DNA from: Silene latifolia
Lineage: Eukaryota > Streptophyta > Magnoliopsida > Caryophyllales > Caryophyllaceae
Reading direction: 5' to 3'
Length of the DNA stretch: 64,000 nucleotides
Assembly: GCF_048544455.1 (NCBI RefSeq)
Contig: NC_133529.1
Coordinates: 58,647,771-58,711,770, forward strand
The notes below the pieces were generated by a model, which did no database searches, was not told where the DNA came from, and was given only the letters and a program-made list of their open reading frames with translations. Positions 20,821 to 33,859 of this stretch are shown in pieces (the stretch's first letter is position 1; the number at the start of each line of letters is the position of its first letter). A program made the translations under genes and the position numbers.

Positions 20821-23805
20821 CCCCTGTTTTGGGTCATATGCTTATATTTTGACATTCGTTGCATATTATGTTTAATTCAAAGTTGTTATTTTACTTCTTT
20901 ATGCATTGTTTTACATGTAAGTTGGTCTTGATACGTAAGTTACCCAATCTTATGGGGTGGTGAGTGGCACCTTATGGTGAGTATGAGTTTGGTGGGAGGA
21001 GATGAGCTATATGTGGTTGTGCTGAGAAGTGGAAAAAGAAAAAGAATATTGATGAGCTGATTGAGGCATGGTGCAAGTTTTGGTGAGACGTGGTGAGTGA
21101 TTTATTCGCGAAATTGAGTGATGTAAAAGTAAGTAAAAGTGGGTAAGGGATGATGTGGGTCTAAGGAACGTGAGAATGAAAAGATTGAAAGGAAGGTTTG
21201 GATAGTGGCAACTTGAGATGTATAAAGAATTATGGAGTGAGATGGTTAGGAGTCGTGTGGGTTAAGAATATATGTAGTGAAAGTTCATTTTAAAGGGGTT
21301 GAGAAGAGTGGTATATAGTGAATTTTATGGAGACATGTTGCGAGGTGGATTTGTAGACAGTGAGTGAGTTTGGGAAATTTGGTTTATTAAGAGGTGAAAC
21401 TATGTGTGATTTCTTTGGGCATTTAACGGCATGAAATGAAGTTGTTTAAACAGTGAACGTTGATTTTATGGATAGGTTAGTGACAAGTGTGAGCGATAGC
21501 ATAATAAGAGAAGATCCATGGTAAGAAAGAGTGAGATGATATCGACATGAAATAATGGGATTTGAGCTTTGGCGGAATGAGAAGGTAACCGGAGCACTAA
21601 AGAGTTAGGTAGAAGGGATAAGGAGTTGAATGGTTAATTGATTTTGTCGAGTATAAAAGAAAAGAATGAGGGGAGTAAAACTAGGAAAATGTTGACCGGA
21701 GTTATGAGACATAAAAGTAAGGAATCGTCGAGATGTATGATACTATCAAGAGTAAGTAAGTTAATGATTATACAGAAGTTTCAGGACAACATGATTAATC
21801 ATGAGTTTCGAGGAATTAAGGGAGTAAGAAGTTGGTAGAATATCTGCATGATATGAGATTTTGAGTAGAGAGTTAGTTGATGACACAATAAGGATAGTAT
21901 TGGGAAGAATGTTGGGGTAGTGTTGTTGATGGATTGGATGTTCGTTATTTGGGATGCTAACCACAGATAGGAAAGAAATCGTGATGTTTAGAGATGAGTG
22001 TAATAGGTTTGATGCCTGGACAGTGGTAGTGTTATGGTTTGTGACTAGTGGTTAAGGGTGACGGTATATTAGAAAAGCAGCAAATCTAAAGAGGTTGATT
22101 TTGTAGGGACCAGATTGATAAGTATGGTTATGAAAGGGTATAAGATGTGGTTATATGAGGCGGTTGTTAGTAGTTGAGTATTAATGGAGTGGCTGCATTT
22201 GGCAGAGGGTGATGGATATGCGAATGGGAGAATATGTTCTGAGGTGTATACGAGTTAAGCTCGGGTGAGAGGTAACTTTTATCAGCTGGTAACTTACATG
22301 ATCAGGATTAACTGGTTGGATGTGATTACGGGTCTGTGATATATAAATGTTTGTGTGAGGTTTTGACCTCACAAGACGTGGTATGGTGTGATTATCATAA
22401 AGTTGTTATTTGAATGTTCTGTAATGCATGTTGAGTACGCTAATCTAATTGAATGATATTCAAAAAGGTAATAATTTGAGTGATCTGGCATGACTGTCTA
22501 TACTTGTATGTATTCATGATACATGTCAATCTGTGATATGGTAAGGGGATGATATTCACGAGGTTATTATCTGTTTAATTCATAAAATATGTTGTGTTAT
22601 GATTTAGTAAAGTGGATTTGAGTAAGTTTTCTTGTCTGAGAAGTTATTCTGAGTCAGTATTTATGGGAGTTGTATGCAGTTGTGATGACTATTGATGTGG
22701 TTGTGGTGCCTCGGGTGGTGATCCGGGCACGATATTTAGTGTTGTGATGCGGGTATTTTCGCACTGCGGTGTGGCTGATGGTGGCGGTGTGTGATGCTGT
22801 CACCGGTTGTGGTGGAGTAGACGGGATGATTATGATTCGGGTTTCGAAAGTACATACCAGTCATACATAGATTGTTGTTTTGTTTGATGTTGCTTCCTGT
22901 GAGTTTCAGTTTGTACAGATAGACAGTTGTTTTGTTATCGATGTTTCTTACCAGTTAAATTTTGGAATGAGGGTAGAGTATGATATGAAAGAGAGTTGCA
23001 CATGTTTTCGTTATTGTCATGGTATAGTGACATTCTGTTGAGGGGACACAGTTGTGAGAAGTTGTTACAGTAATTTTGATCTTGTTTTAAGATGAGGCAT
23101 CGGTAGTCATAGTCATGGCAAGTGATTCATAGAACATGTGTGGTAATGATCTGATATATGCAGGTAGTTCATAATCCTTTGTTGAGACAGTGAGTGTAGG
23201 GTGTTGAATAATAAGTGTCGTGTTAAGCTATGTATGAGTCTTGCGGTAATGAAAGAAAAGAACTTGAGGATGTAGTGTGAGTGTACGTAACAAGTGTGGA
23301 TCGTGAGTTATACTTTTGGCGATAAGCGTTTTATATAGTTTATATAGAGAGGTGTGTCATGTTGCGGTAATAGGGAACAAGTGAAGTTTTGAGTTAAGCT
23401 AAGGATTTTGTGGTATAGGTTAGGTGGTGTGACGAGTGAAGTGAAGTATGAGAGTTGTTTAAGTAAGAGAGCCTTGGATATGTGCATGGCAAGTGTTTAG
23501 ATTATAGGTGGGTATCTTTGACATGTGGTGGTGCTGAGGATGATGAGATGATTTAACTAAGGATTTAGTATTAGTGAGTTACGAGGACGTAACATTTGTC
23601 TTAAGAGGAGTAGGATGCGATAAAAGTGAGTTTCATGGTTGTGCATGTTGTAAAATAATTGGAAGTAGAGTATTAGCATAGCATAAAGGAGGGATTTGTT
23701 TTGTGGTTGATGTTCTTAAAAGGCCATGGCGGTGCTTGTAGTAGTGTGATGTTTAGGAGTTCGAGAGTTTTGATAGTGGCATGATGATGTTTATGAGTGT
23801 AAGTA

Positions 23806-23823
23806 AACTTCGAGGACGAAGTT
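23806..23823 (+). other. Pre-PPT hairpin, first in element B
   Basis: AACTTCG, loop AGGA, CGAAGTT. It is followed by CCTTTTAAGGGTGGTAGAA and TGTAACATTCCG (23843), which looks like a second PPT-LTR junction about 300 bp before the real one. Confidence 0.7.
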
Positions 23824-24107
23824 CCTTTTAAGGGTGGTAGAATGTAACATTCCGTTTGATGTTAGGGGTATTTTGATATTGGATTGGCTCTGGATGATGT
23901 ATTACGGAGCTAGTTGGTAGTGTATGGAGTTAGTATTGAGAGAGATATAATGGAGTCGATACGATATCGTGAGCCATGTTGTGGAGGTAGGAATAGTTAG
24001 TGGAGTTGGTGTTACGAGTTCATGTTTGGGTTGGAGTTTTGTTTTGAGTTCTTAGTCACGTTGTTGTGTCTTGATCGAGTTAGTATATTTGTTTTTGAGT
24101 ATGGGTT

Positions 24108-24127
24108 GAACTTCGGGGACGAAGTTC
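24108..24127 (+). other. Pre-PPT hairpin, second in element B
   Basis: GAACTTCG, loop GGGA, CGAAGTTC; 8-bp perfect stem, then the polypurine tract and the LTR start at 24146. Confidence 0.8.
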
Positions 24128-24145
24128 TTTTTAAGGAGGGAAGAC

Positions 24146-25504
24146 TGTAATACTCCGTATTTATGAGTCTTTGGGTACTCTATCGAGTAGGCCTTACTCT
24201 GTCGAGTAAGGGTAAGTGGCGTTTTAAAATAGTTTCTGACCTGTTGGGTACTCGATCGAGTAACTAGGATACTCGATCGAGTAAGGGGGTACTCGATCGA
24301 GTACCTTAGATACTCGATCGAGTAGCCGGTTTGCGGGGAGTTATTTCTCGGGTTTTGTTAATTATGCGATTAAGGTATATAATCTTTTCCGTCATTGTTC
24401 CTAAACACTTTTCAAAACCTAAATTACTGTCAAAGAGAGAAAGCAAGTACGTTCATCCCTTTAATCGCATTGTTAGCAAATCCCGGAGTTTGGAAGGTCG
24501 GTTTTCATCGTTTGTTATACCGTTGAGATCCTTGCGTCGAGGGTAAGATCTATGTACCGTTTTTACTGTTTTTCCTTTAAGTTGGTTAAACCCTAATATG
24601 GGGATTTGGGGGTTTTGTGTAGATTGTGATTTGGTAGTGTTTATATGTTTGTATGATACGAGGAGGTTATGTAGAAGAGGCTTTTTGATACAGTTGTTGA
24701 TACCGTCTGATAGTTGTGCTTTCCAGGTAGGATTTCCTACTCAGTATTAGTCCCATAATGGATGATTGTTGATGTGTTGAGATTGATTTTTTGATATAGT
24801 AATTGTATTGTGACGGCTGTGATTGTGATTGTGATTGATTGTTCTCTGGTTCTCGAGATGCGTTCTCGGCTGAGTGGAGTCACTTGCGGGAGTGGCTTCA
24901 CGCCCTAGTTTCGCCCTTCGTGGAACCCGCCATGGAAGGGGATGTGCACATTAATGGACAGGGTTATCGCTCGGTATGATGAGCGGGGCTTAGGTGGGAA
25001 CGGCTGCGGTCCCCCACTGGCAGGGCTGGTCCAGTGGACAGTCGGTGATTGAGATTGTTGGGATTGGTGTGATTGTGTGTGTGTGTGTGACGGTTAAGCT
25101 GTCTGTTTATCTTATTGTTGATATATTGAGTTGTGTGATTAGTACTGGCCCCGTTTAAATGTTTTAAAAACTGTGGTGCTCCATTCGGGGGTGGTGAGCA
25201 GTTATTGAGCAGGTATGATATGACGCGTATGGGATAGCTGGGATGAGTCATCACGTGGCAGTTAGAAGTCTTCCGCTGTGTCAGACGATGTTTTATAGCT
25301 TTGGTAGTTTTAGCAGTAGACCGTCTGAGAATTTTGTATTTCTTTTTATCAGTTTGGAATTGCTATGTAATCACTTTAAACTTTATTTACTTTTAAAGTT
25401 GTTTCGTTATTGTCTTATGAATATCATGCCTCGGGTAACCGAGATGGTGGCATCCTTATACCTGAGTGGTCCTGGTAAGGCACTTGGAGTGTGGGGGTGT
25501 TACA
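24146..25504 (+). repeat. Element B 3' LTR
   Basis: 1359 bp, TGTAATACTCCG to GGGTGTTACA. Its 3' end matches 1-251. The U3-side third contains the TCGATCGA palindrome cluster. The B-like solo LTR at 46346-47746 (minus) has the same ends and layout. Confidence 0.85.
24176..24328. repeat. Cluster of TACTCGATCGAGTA palindromes, B LTR
   Basis: Two degenerate copies (CTCTATCGAG, CTCTGTCGAG) followed by four perfect ACTCGATCGAGT cores within 80 bp. Confidence 0.85.
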
Positions 25505-25671
25505 TAACATGCATGGGGATGTCTTGACATAGTAGGTGGAAGATGGATTTTGGACCAAGTAAGCTTGATCTTGACTTTTGGCAAGCCACAAGATGGTAAG
25601 GTAGAGCTTCCTTAGGCCGGTGCATCCATACCCGGTCTCACTTAGGTGAGTGGTAGGTCTCCTTATTGTAA
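25505..25671. other. Short unassigned stretch between B and E
   Basis: No gene or recognisable repeat. Probably interior of the older element F, into which B and E inserted, because the sequence right of E and of the MITE leads to F. Confidence 0.35.
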
Positions 25672-25676
25672 CAACT
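25672..25676 (+). repeat. Target site duplication CTTAT, left of E
   Basis: CTTAT repeated at 33828-33832, directly flanking element E. Confidence 0.9.
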
Positions 25677-26275
25677 CGGATTATAAAACAAGGGAAAAAC
25701 TTATATAAAATAAATATCAGAGTACGATACTGATAAAAGGGTCAAGGTGGCGGAAATACCTGACCAATCCGGTTCGCTACTAAAACCAAAACACACTAAT
25801 ACATTAATCAAAGGTTCTCATAACATGAAAACAAACTCCAAATTTATTATTCATCTCGCCGCACAGCACTTCCCTAGCAAGATATCATCCAAACAGCAAA
25901 CATCTGAACAACCTGAGAAAGGGAGTCGACAATCAGTCGGGAGTAACTAGATGCTCTCCCAGTCATGTTTACAACAATTGAATATAATTAACAATCATTA
26001 ACAAATGAAATGTAAAACCAGTAAACCTGCGAGATCATCTATACTCAGGAAAACCCAACAAAGCTTACCATGTCTTATCAACCTTAGACGAACACAATCA
26101 TGCAAACCTAGACCATATGCAATCACTAGACCATGAACACTTACAAGACTAGTAGTGACAAACGACCCACAACAACCTAAGGCACAAAGTTAGCATTGAT
26201 GCATAGCAAACATGGTGACACACAATCCACAGCAACAGAAGGCACAAAGCTAGCAACAAAGCATAGCGAATAGAG

Positions 26276-26445
26276 CGAATGCCCATTAGAGCGTATAACC
26301 ACTGCCTCTAACTTACCAGAGCGTATAACAACTGCCTCTAGCTGATGGAGCGTATAACCACTGCCTCCATCGGTGTGGAGCGTATAACCACTGCCTCTAC
26401 GGTACTATGTATAGCGTATAACCACTGCCTATATGTCTAAGACCT
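26276..26445. repeat. Imperfect tandem repeat in E LTR
   Basis: About six units built on AGCGTATAACCACTGCCTC, 30-40 bp apart. The right LTR has only about three (32010-32140). Confidence 0.8.
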
Positions 26446-26719
26446 GGCCAGCCTCTCGGTAAACCGAACGACACTCGGGGAACATAGCGTATTACCACCG
26501 CTCTCGCTACCCCCGAACATAGACCAAAGAAATCCTGCATCGACGGGTGACGTTAGTTCGTTCCGATAGTATATAACTGATACTACCGTCATCTATTCAA
26601 GCTAGCAAACCACAAATGCACAGTATAACTGACTGTACTAACATGCGTGAACAGCATCACGACTAAACTCATAGGATAGTATAACTGACTATCTTACTTA
26701 TCATATGAATAAGTGTAAC

Positions 26720-26721
<2 letters not shown>

Positions 26722-26756
<35 letters not shown>
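26722..26756. repeat. (AT)n microsatellite
   Basis: About 17 AT units. The right LTR has about five followed by a 35-bp stretch missing here. Confidence 0.9.
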
Positions 26757-26760
<4 letters not shown>

Positions 26761-26793
26761 AACACAATACAACATATGAAACAAGTATAAGCA

Positions 26794-27205
26794 ACCAATG
26801 TTATAGTAACTTCAGCTATAACTTTAACATTAACAATTCAATGTTATAGTAACCCTAACCATAACATAAACTCTGGATGCGAGGTTATAGTAACCTCGGC
26901 TATAACTTCGACATATATAACTTGAAGTTATACATACCTCAACTATAACCTTGACACGAAACTCAAAGTTATACTAGCATTAACCATAACCTTGAGCCAT
27001 AAATCTCAGGGTTACATTAGTTACAGCTATAACCTTGACTCGTACTTCAATGTTATAGTAGGTTCAGCTATAACCTTGATTCATATTTCCAAGGTTATAC
27101 CTGTTTCAGCCATAACTAGAGTAACTACTCAAAGTTGTATTAACTTAAGCTATAACGCTTGAATCATCATCAATGGTATACTAGCTTTAGCTATAACTTT
27201 GGAGA
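26794..27205. repeat. Degenerate GTTATA/TATAAC repeat array in E LTR
   Basis: Roughly ten units of about 40-60 bp, each pairing GTTATAGTAAC-type and GCTATAACTT-type halves that are partly self-complementary. Same array at 32436-32845 in the right LTR. Confidence 0.75.
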
Positions 27206-28210
27206 GAACTCTTGGCCGCCTATCATGCCGCCACTAGGGTTTGATTCGTAAACTCTAATTGTGCTCATGACACCCATAATAAACATGTAAACAATATACG
27301 AGACATAATTAAAACATTAAATCATATACAAACATACGAAAACATAATTAACATGATAATAAACAATCAAACATGTACTAATCAAACAAATCAATCATTA
27401 AATCACATTAATTACATCAATTGGCATAAACACAATTAAAGGAAAACACCTAGTTACCTTTTTAGCAATTAATGATGCAAATTAATGAAAACCTTCATAA
27501 AGAAAACGACCAACAAAGTCTTCTCTCCAACACGTATCAACGTCCCAAAACCGACATCAAAGATGCACGAATCCAAATCCATGAAAACACTATAAAAGAC
27601 TCTTCTTCTTCTTTACCCATTAAAATAAGAGACCTTAAAGGTAGGTCTAAAGGTCCATACAAATAATTCTCATAAAAATATTTGGAGAATAATATGTTGT
27701 AGAGGTAAGAGCAAGAATTATGAAAATATAATTTGTGTATGAGTTTGAGAGAAGGAAGGAAATTCAACAATGGAGTCAATGAGAGAAAAGAAGAACAAAA
27801 GAGAGAAAAAGAGGAGGAAAGAGGCGCGACATCTTACGGGAGAAACAAAAGAATGACCTAGTTGCTTGCTAGGTTAAATTCTATTTATAAGGGATTAACT
27901 AATGGGCTTTGGGTCCATTAGCTTATACAATGGATTATCTGATTACAAATCGGATTGGACCATATTAAAACGCAAGGAAGCCTTATAATAGAAAAGCAAT
28001 CATTAAATTAAAATAATAAAATCGTGCACGGACATTTTAACCCAATCAAAAGTAGATTAAAATGAGAAATAATAAAATAGAGAACAAAGGCGATAAATAT
28101 AAATATTCAAAATATATTATTAAACTCCAAAATAATCAATTTAATAAAATACTTTTATAATAAAATATTATTATAAAATATGGGGTGTTACAATCTAACC
28201 CCCTAAAAAG

Positions 28211-28230
28211 AAGTTTCGTCCTCGAAACTT
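28211..28230 (-). other. Pre-PPT hairpin, element E
   Basis: AAGTTTCG, loop AGGA on the minus strand, CGAAACTT; 8-bp perfect stem. The polypurine tract CTTTTTAGGGGGTT follows on the minus strand. Confidence 0.8.
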
Positions 28231-31200
28231 GAAATTCAAAGATAAGATCAAAAGAAGGTAAGAATTACAAGTGATCATCAATAAAAGTCATCTCGGAATC
28301 CTAATCGCTGCGCACTCTGATCCATATCCAAACTCAAACCAAAGAAAAAGATATCTCAAATCCTCAATGTTATTATCATCTTCACATACTCTACAATCTC
28401 AAAAGTCATATCAGACTCCAACCATCGCAACCCAAAATGATTATTAAGCCAACATCTAGTCCTCATATTTCAATCACTCATCCAACTACCATTAACCATC
28501 ATTAAACAACATATATGCCCTCTCAAAATTGTGAACTCGTTACTATTACTCCAAAACCACATAACCTTTAACAAATACTCCAATTCTAGTTTACCATTCA
28601 CCACAAGATCTGGCAATAACCAAAACCCCAAACAGATAATCTCTAAACCAAGAACATCTTTCGAATGAGAAAACTCTTCCATTCACGAATGCCATTAAAA
28701 CTATCGCTACCTTAACATCCTCAAAGTCGGTAGTGCTCACTATCATTCACAACTCTTAAGCTCAAAAGCCTTTAATATAAAACCTCAATAATTCTCGTTA
28801 TACATTAGTATCCAAACTCATCAATCTCAAACCTCAAACTCCGACTAAACTGTCAAAATTCTATCCAACCTCAATCTTATGACAAAATCTTTAGTCACAC
28901 TCGCAAGACCCAATCATTTCCTTTGAACAATAACCACGACTTTCCTAAGCACCCAAGGAACCATATACCTTTAGTTAAGCTAGCACAATTTGTACCACAA
29001 CACACTTTCCATCGATAACGCATTCCATTAAAGCGTAATAATCTCACCATACAAATCTTATCACATGTGCTCATATACCGACAGAGCTTATAACCTCATC
29101 TTGTAATCATAGTCTACTATCCATGAACATTATCATGACATTACAACCACAACAAGACTGTATATATCTATGTCCTTCAAAAATTACTCATACTCTTAAA
29201 GAAACACCTTTAACCTAATATAGAACAAACAAACATCTATATATCCTCAATATAAAAACATCCTCAAACTTTCAGAGCTCAGTATAACACCTCTAATACT
29301 CCTTCTCAGAACTCTATACGTTGTCCCACTTCATACTCACATACAACTATGTCATTATGTTGTCAACCTCAAATAACCAAACATCCAACTCGAAGATTTA
29401 ACATCACTCGCCAAAGAATCCAAACTTCCACTATGAGATGATCACAAGTAGTTCTAAAGAGATTTCAAACATTTTCAAGTTACCATGAAAGAATAAATCA
29501 TATGCAAACCAAAACAAAACATTTTCATGCAATAACACAAGGCAAAAGACCACATTCTTTTGGGAAGTAAAAGCTTAGAGAGGAATCAATGTGAAAAGGA
29601 TAATTTCAAAAGTTCAAAGAAGAAGGAACTGGAGCTGAAATAAAGAACCAATAGAGAGCAACGATAGAAGAAATAGGCAGAGGACAAAGATAAAAGAAAC
29701 ATTTTGGTCTGAATGGTCAAATAGAAGAGGTATGGTTCACACGTGCAAGGATGACAAAAATAGACGACTCTAAAAATTAGTTTATCTATCTGAAGACGAT
29801 ACCTTAAGATAAAATAAATAAAGCAGATAACCAGGATCTTACAAATATCGTACAATCATCATTCAAGGTAACAATGTCTCGGAACATCCTTTCATCATAT
29901 TTCCATAAACCTCAGAACCAACAAATATAATTGTCCCTTCACAAACACTATATTCCTCAGATTATCAACTCTCAAAATCATAAACTCTCACGACATCAAC
30001 CCTCAAGTCCTTACGCTCTCATGAACTCCATATAATCACACTTAACGAATCCATCCATAGAAATCTCTATAACCTCAAAAGATAAACACCACGATTCAAC
30101 ATAATCCTCTTTAACATGGCTATCTACTAAGTCAACGCTTTTAGAACACTTCCACATTAACATCTCACAAGTCCATAAATTACAGTTCTTCTTTTTCAAA
30201 CAATCCTTTAAAACGTACGATCACTAAATAAATCCTCAATGGATAAATCATAAAATCTTTCATAACTCCCTAATAGTCACTAACGATTATTATTCCTCAA
30301 ATATGGTATTCCAATAAAAGAGGAGCATAGTCTCCAAAATTCCCAACGTGCTCAATCATAACTCCACGATAACTCTCAATTCATTTTCATTACTCTACTC
30401 TCGATCCATAAATAAGTCACATAACTTTTCCGATAACACAAGGCAAAGATCCAATAATTCTAACCATTAAGAGCATAAGCCACGATATCCCAAATAAAAC
30501 CATAGGATAAATCTACTCATTGTGTCTCTCCCTTTTTACGAAACCATGTAACCACAATCATACATCTTATTCCACAAATCATCACCCTTTATTATCAATA
30601 AGGATTTTGTCAAGGACATAAATGAACATAACGCCTATAATCCCAAAGGAAACATCATCATCATAACAACTTATATTCCCAAAGTAATTTTCATCACAAC
30701 AACCTCTAATCCCAAAGTAAACTCCTTCCTTACCAAACCCATAATAATAAACACTCTTTTCTTTCATACTTAAACATCTCAACCTGCAAAATCAATCTTA
30801 ACTTGTTGCCCAAAAATCCAAACCACAAGGAAATCAACCTCGAAATCACCTCAAACAAGGACAACACCACCAAATAATCCAAAAGGATGAAAGTACGATA
30901 AGAGTAAATCTCGGGTTATCAAGGGTTAAAAGTTTTGACCGACATATAACCAAAATGCACGCTACGTAACATGCAAAGGACATTTTTAAAACCGACCAAC
31001 TTTAAAATCAACAAAGTATGCTCGACAAAGTCATACATGAACAACACATTTTATACAGCTAATGACAAAACAAAACATCAAGTCATAAATAACACAATAC
31101 ATAAACTATACATTTTATATAATTAATAACGATAAACATTAAGACATAAACAAACAAATACATGAACAAAATATTTAATACAATTAATAACAATATGAAA

Positions 31201-31374
31201 TATTAAAGCACAAACAAGCAAGTACATAAACAACATGTAAGACAATTAATAACGATGCGAAACATTAAGGCATAAACAAACAAGTCCTTAATTGTTTCTA
31301 CCCCATTTACTCTCACTCATTTACTAAGTCATTCTATTTTGGTCATTAACTACGTGAGAGTTGGGAGCGTGTTC

Positions 31375-31386
31375 GCTCTGATACCA
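31375..31386 (-). other. Primer binding site of element E
   Basis: Minus strand TGGTATCAGAGC, two bases from the LTR at 31389; initiator Met-tRNA type. Confidence 0.9.
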
Positions 31387-31388
31387 AC

Positions 31389-33827
31389 TGTAACAACCCG
31401 GATTATAAAACAAGGGAAAAACTTATATAAAATAAATATCAGAGTACGATACTGATAAAAGGGTCAAGGTGGCGGAAACACCTGACCAATCCGGTTCGCT
31501 ACTAAAACCAAAACACACTAATACATTATTCAAAGGTTCTCATAACATGAAAACAAACTCCTAATTTATAATTCATCTCACCGCACAGCACTTCCCCAGC
31601 AAGATATCATCCAAACAGCAAACATCTGAACAACCTGAGAAAGAGGGTCGACAATTAGTCGGGAGTAACTAGATGCTCTCCCAGTCATGTTTACAACAAT
31701 TGAATATAATTAACAATCATTAACAAATGAAATGTAAAACCAGTAAACATGCGAGATCATCTATACTCATGAAAACCCAACAAAGCTTACCATGTCTTAT
31801 CAACCTTAGACGAATGCAATCATGCAAACCTAGACCATATGCAATCACTAGACCATGAACACTTACAAGACTAGTAGTGACAAACGACCCACAACAACCT
31901 AAGGCACAAAGCTAGCATTCAAGCATAGCAAACATGGTGACACACAATCCACAGTAACAGAAGGCACAAAGCTAGCAACAAAGCATAGCGAATAGAGCGA
32001 ACGCCCGTTAAAGCGTATAACCACTGCCTCCACGGTACTATGTATAGCGTATAACCACTGCCTATATGTCTAAGACCTGGCCAGACTCTCGGTAAACCGA
32101 ACAACACTCGGGGAACAGAGTGTATAACCACTGCCTCTGCTACCCCCCCCCCCCCCCCCGAACATAGACCAAAGAAATCCCGCATCGACGGGTGACGTTA
32201 GTTCGTTCTGAGAAAATATAACTGATACTACTGTCATCTATTCAAACTAGAAAACCACAAATGCACAGTAGAACTGACTGTACTAACATGCGTGAACAAC
32301 ATCACGACTCAACTCAGAGGATAGTATAACTGACTATCTTACTTATCATATGAACAAGTGTAACCAAATATATATATTAAAACACAAGGACATAACACGT
32401 TGAACACAATACAACATATGAAACAAGTATAAGCAACCAATGTTATAGTAACTTCAGCTATAACTTTAACATTAACAACTCAATGTTATAGTAACCTTAA
32501 CCATAAGATAAACTCTGGATGCGAGGTTATAGTAACCTCGGCTATAACTTCGACATATATAACTTGAAGTTATACATACCTCAACTATAACTTTGACACG
32601 AAACTCAAAGTTATACTAGCATTAACCATAACCTTGAGCCATAAATCTCAGGGTTACATTACTTACAGTTATAACCTTGACTCGTACTTCAATGTTATAG
32701 TAGGTTCAGCTATAACCTTGATTCATATTTCCAAGGTTATACTTGTTTCAGCCATAACTAGAGTAACTACCCAAAGTTGTATTAACTTAAGCTATAACGC
32801 TTTAATCATCATCAATGTTATACTAGCTTTAGCTATAACTTTGGAGAGAACTCTTGGCCGCCTATCATGCCGCCACTAGGGTTTGATTCGTAAACCCTAA
32901 TTGCGCTCATGACACCCATAATAAACATGTAAACAATATACGAGACATAATTAAAGCATTAAATCATATACAAACATACGAAAACATAATTAACATGATA
33001 ATAAACAATCAAACATGTACTAATCAAACAAATCAATCATTAAATCACATTAATTACATTAATTGGCATAAACACAATTAAAGGAAAACACCTAGTTACC
33101 TTTTTAGCAATTAATGATGCAAATTAATGAAAACCTCCATAAAGAAAACGACCAACAAAGTCTTGTCTCCAACGCGTATCAACGTCCCCAAAACCGACAT
33201 CAAAGATGCACGAATCCAAATCCATGAAAACACTATAAAAGACTCTTCTTCTTCTTTACCCATTAAAATAAGAGACCTTAAAGGTAGGTCTAAAGGTCTA
33301 TACAAATAATTCTCATAAAAATATTTGGAGAATAATATGTTGTAGAGGTAAGAACAAGGATTATGAAAATATAATTTGTGTATGAGTTTGAGAGAAGGAA
33401 ATAAATTCAACAATGGAGTCAATGAGAGAAAAGAAGAACAAAAGAGAGAAAAAGAGGAGGAAAGTGGCGCGGCATCTTACGGGAGAAACAAAAGAATGAC
33501 CTAGTTTCTTGCTAGGTTAAATTCTATTTATAAGGGATTAACTAATGGGCTTTGGGTCCATTAGCTTATACAATGGATTATCTGATTACAAATCGGATTG
33601 GACCATATTAAAACGCAAGGAGGCCTTATAATAGAAAAGCAATCATTAAATTAAAATAATAAAATCGTGCACGGACATTTTAACCCAATCAAAAGTAATT
33701 TAAATGATAAAATAGAGAACAAAGACGATAAATATAAATATTCAAAATATATTATTAAACTCCAAAATAATCAATTTAATAAAATACTTTTATAATAAAA
33801 TATTATTATAAAATACGGGGTGTTACA
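31389..33827 (-). repeat. Element E LTR, right copy (5' LTR of element)
   Basis: On + TGTAACAACCCGG to GGGGTGTTACA. It differs from the left copy by scattered substitutions, a contracted tandem repeat and a run of about 18 C at 32142-32159 where the left copy has five. Confidence 0.9.
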
Positions 33828-33832
33828 CTTAT
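33828..33832 (+). repeat. Target site duplication CTTAT, right of E
   Basis: Pairs with 25672-25676. Confidence 0.9.
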
Positions 33833-33851
33833 GATGTGTGTTACATTAAGA

Positions 33852-33859
33852 CGCACAAG
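33852..33859 (+). repeat. 8-bp target site duplication CGCACAAG, left
   Basis: Repeated at 34400-34407 around the MITE. Confidence 0.85.

Larger units (their letters stand above)
19973..24145 (+). mobile_element. Element B interior, right part, non-coding
   Basis: Follows the A block and leads to the B 3' LTR. Only short open frames occur, none with a recognisable domain. It contains a cluster of TACTCGATCGAGTA motifs (20651-20820), two pre-PPT hairpins (23806, 24108) and the polypurine stretch TTTTTAAGGAGGGAAGAC before the LTR. Long GT-rich stretches fill the rest. Confidence 0.65.
1..25504 (+). mobile_element. LTR retrotransposon B, Ty3 type, 5' end cut by window edge
   Basis: The right LTR (24146-25504) starts TGTAATACTCCG and ends GGGTGTTACA. 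Its last ~260 bp match positions 1-251, which are followed by an initiator-Met-tRNA primer site (254-265). The element therefore runs + and its 5' LTR begins left of the window. Internal sequence survives at 252-719 and 19973-24145 and has no long open frame, so the element is non-autonomous or fully decayed. The family-A block 720-19972 sits inside it. Superfamily is inferred from the primer site, LTR ends and the pre-PPT motif shared with A; no protein domain confirms it. Confidence 0.75.
25677..28192 (-). repeat. Element E LTR, left copy (3' LTR of element)
   Basis: On + it reads TGTAACAACTCGG to GGGGTGTTACA. Aligns with the right copy throughout. It has more units of the GAGCGTATAACCACTGCCTC repeat and a long (AT)n run absent from the right copy. 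Confidence 0.9.
28193..31388 (-). mobile_element. Element E interior, non-coding
   Basis: AT-rich, A-rich on +, no open frame above about 90 codons and no recognisable protein motif. It holds the pre-PPT hairpin and PPT at its left end and the primer site at its right end. Confidence 0.85.
25677..33827 (-). mobile_element. Complete non-coding LTR retrotransposon E (LARD-like)
   Basis: Two LTRs of 2516 and 2439 bp flank a 3196-bp interior, with a perfect five-base duplication outside. On the minus strand the order is 5' LTR (31389-33827), initiator-Met primer site (31375-31386), interior, pre-PPT hairpin (28211-28230), polypurine tract (28197-28210 region) and 3' LTR (25677-28192). No open frame in the interior reaches 100 codons. 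It is a large derivative without genes that must depend on another element's proteins. LTR ends (TGTAACACCCC, minus strand) and the hairpin link it to A and B. Confidence 0.9.

Noticed and set aside
26276..26445. Regular repeat with spacers, CRISPR-like at first sight
   Set aside because: Eukaryotic LTR context, units vary, spacers are short and related, and the same array is in the other LTR.
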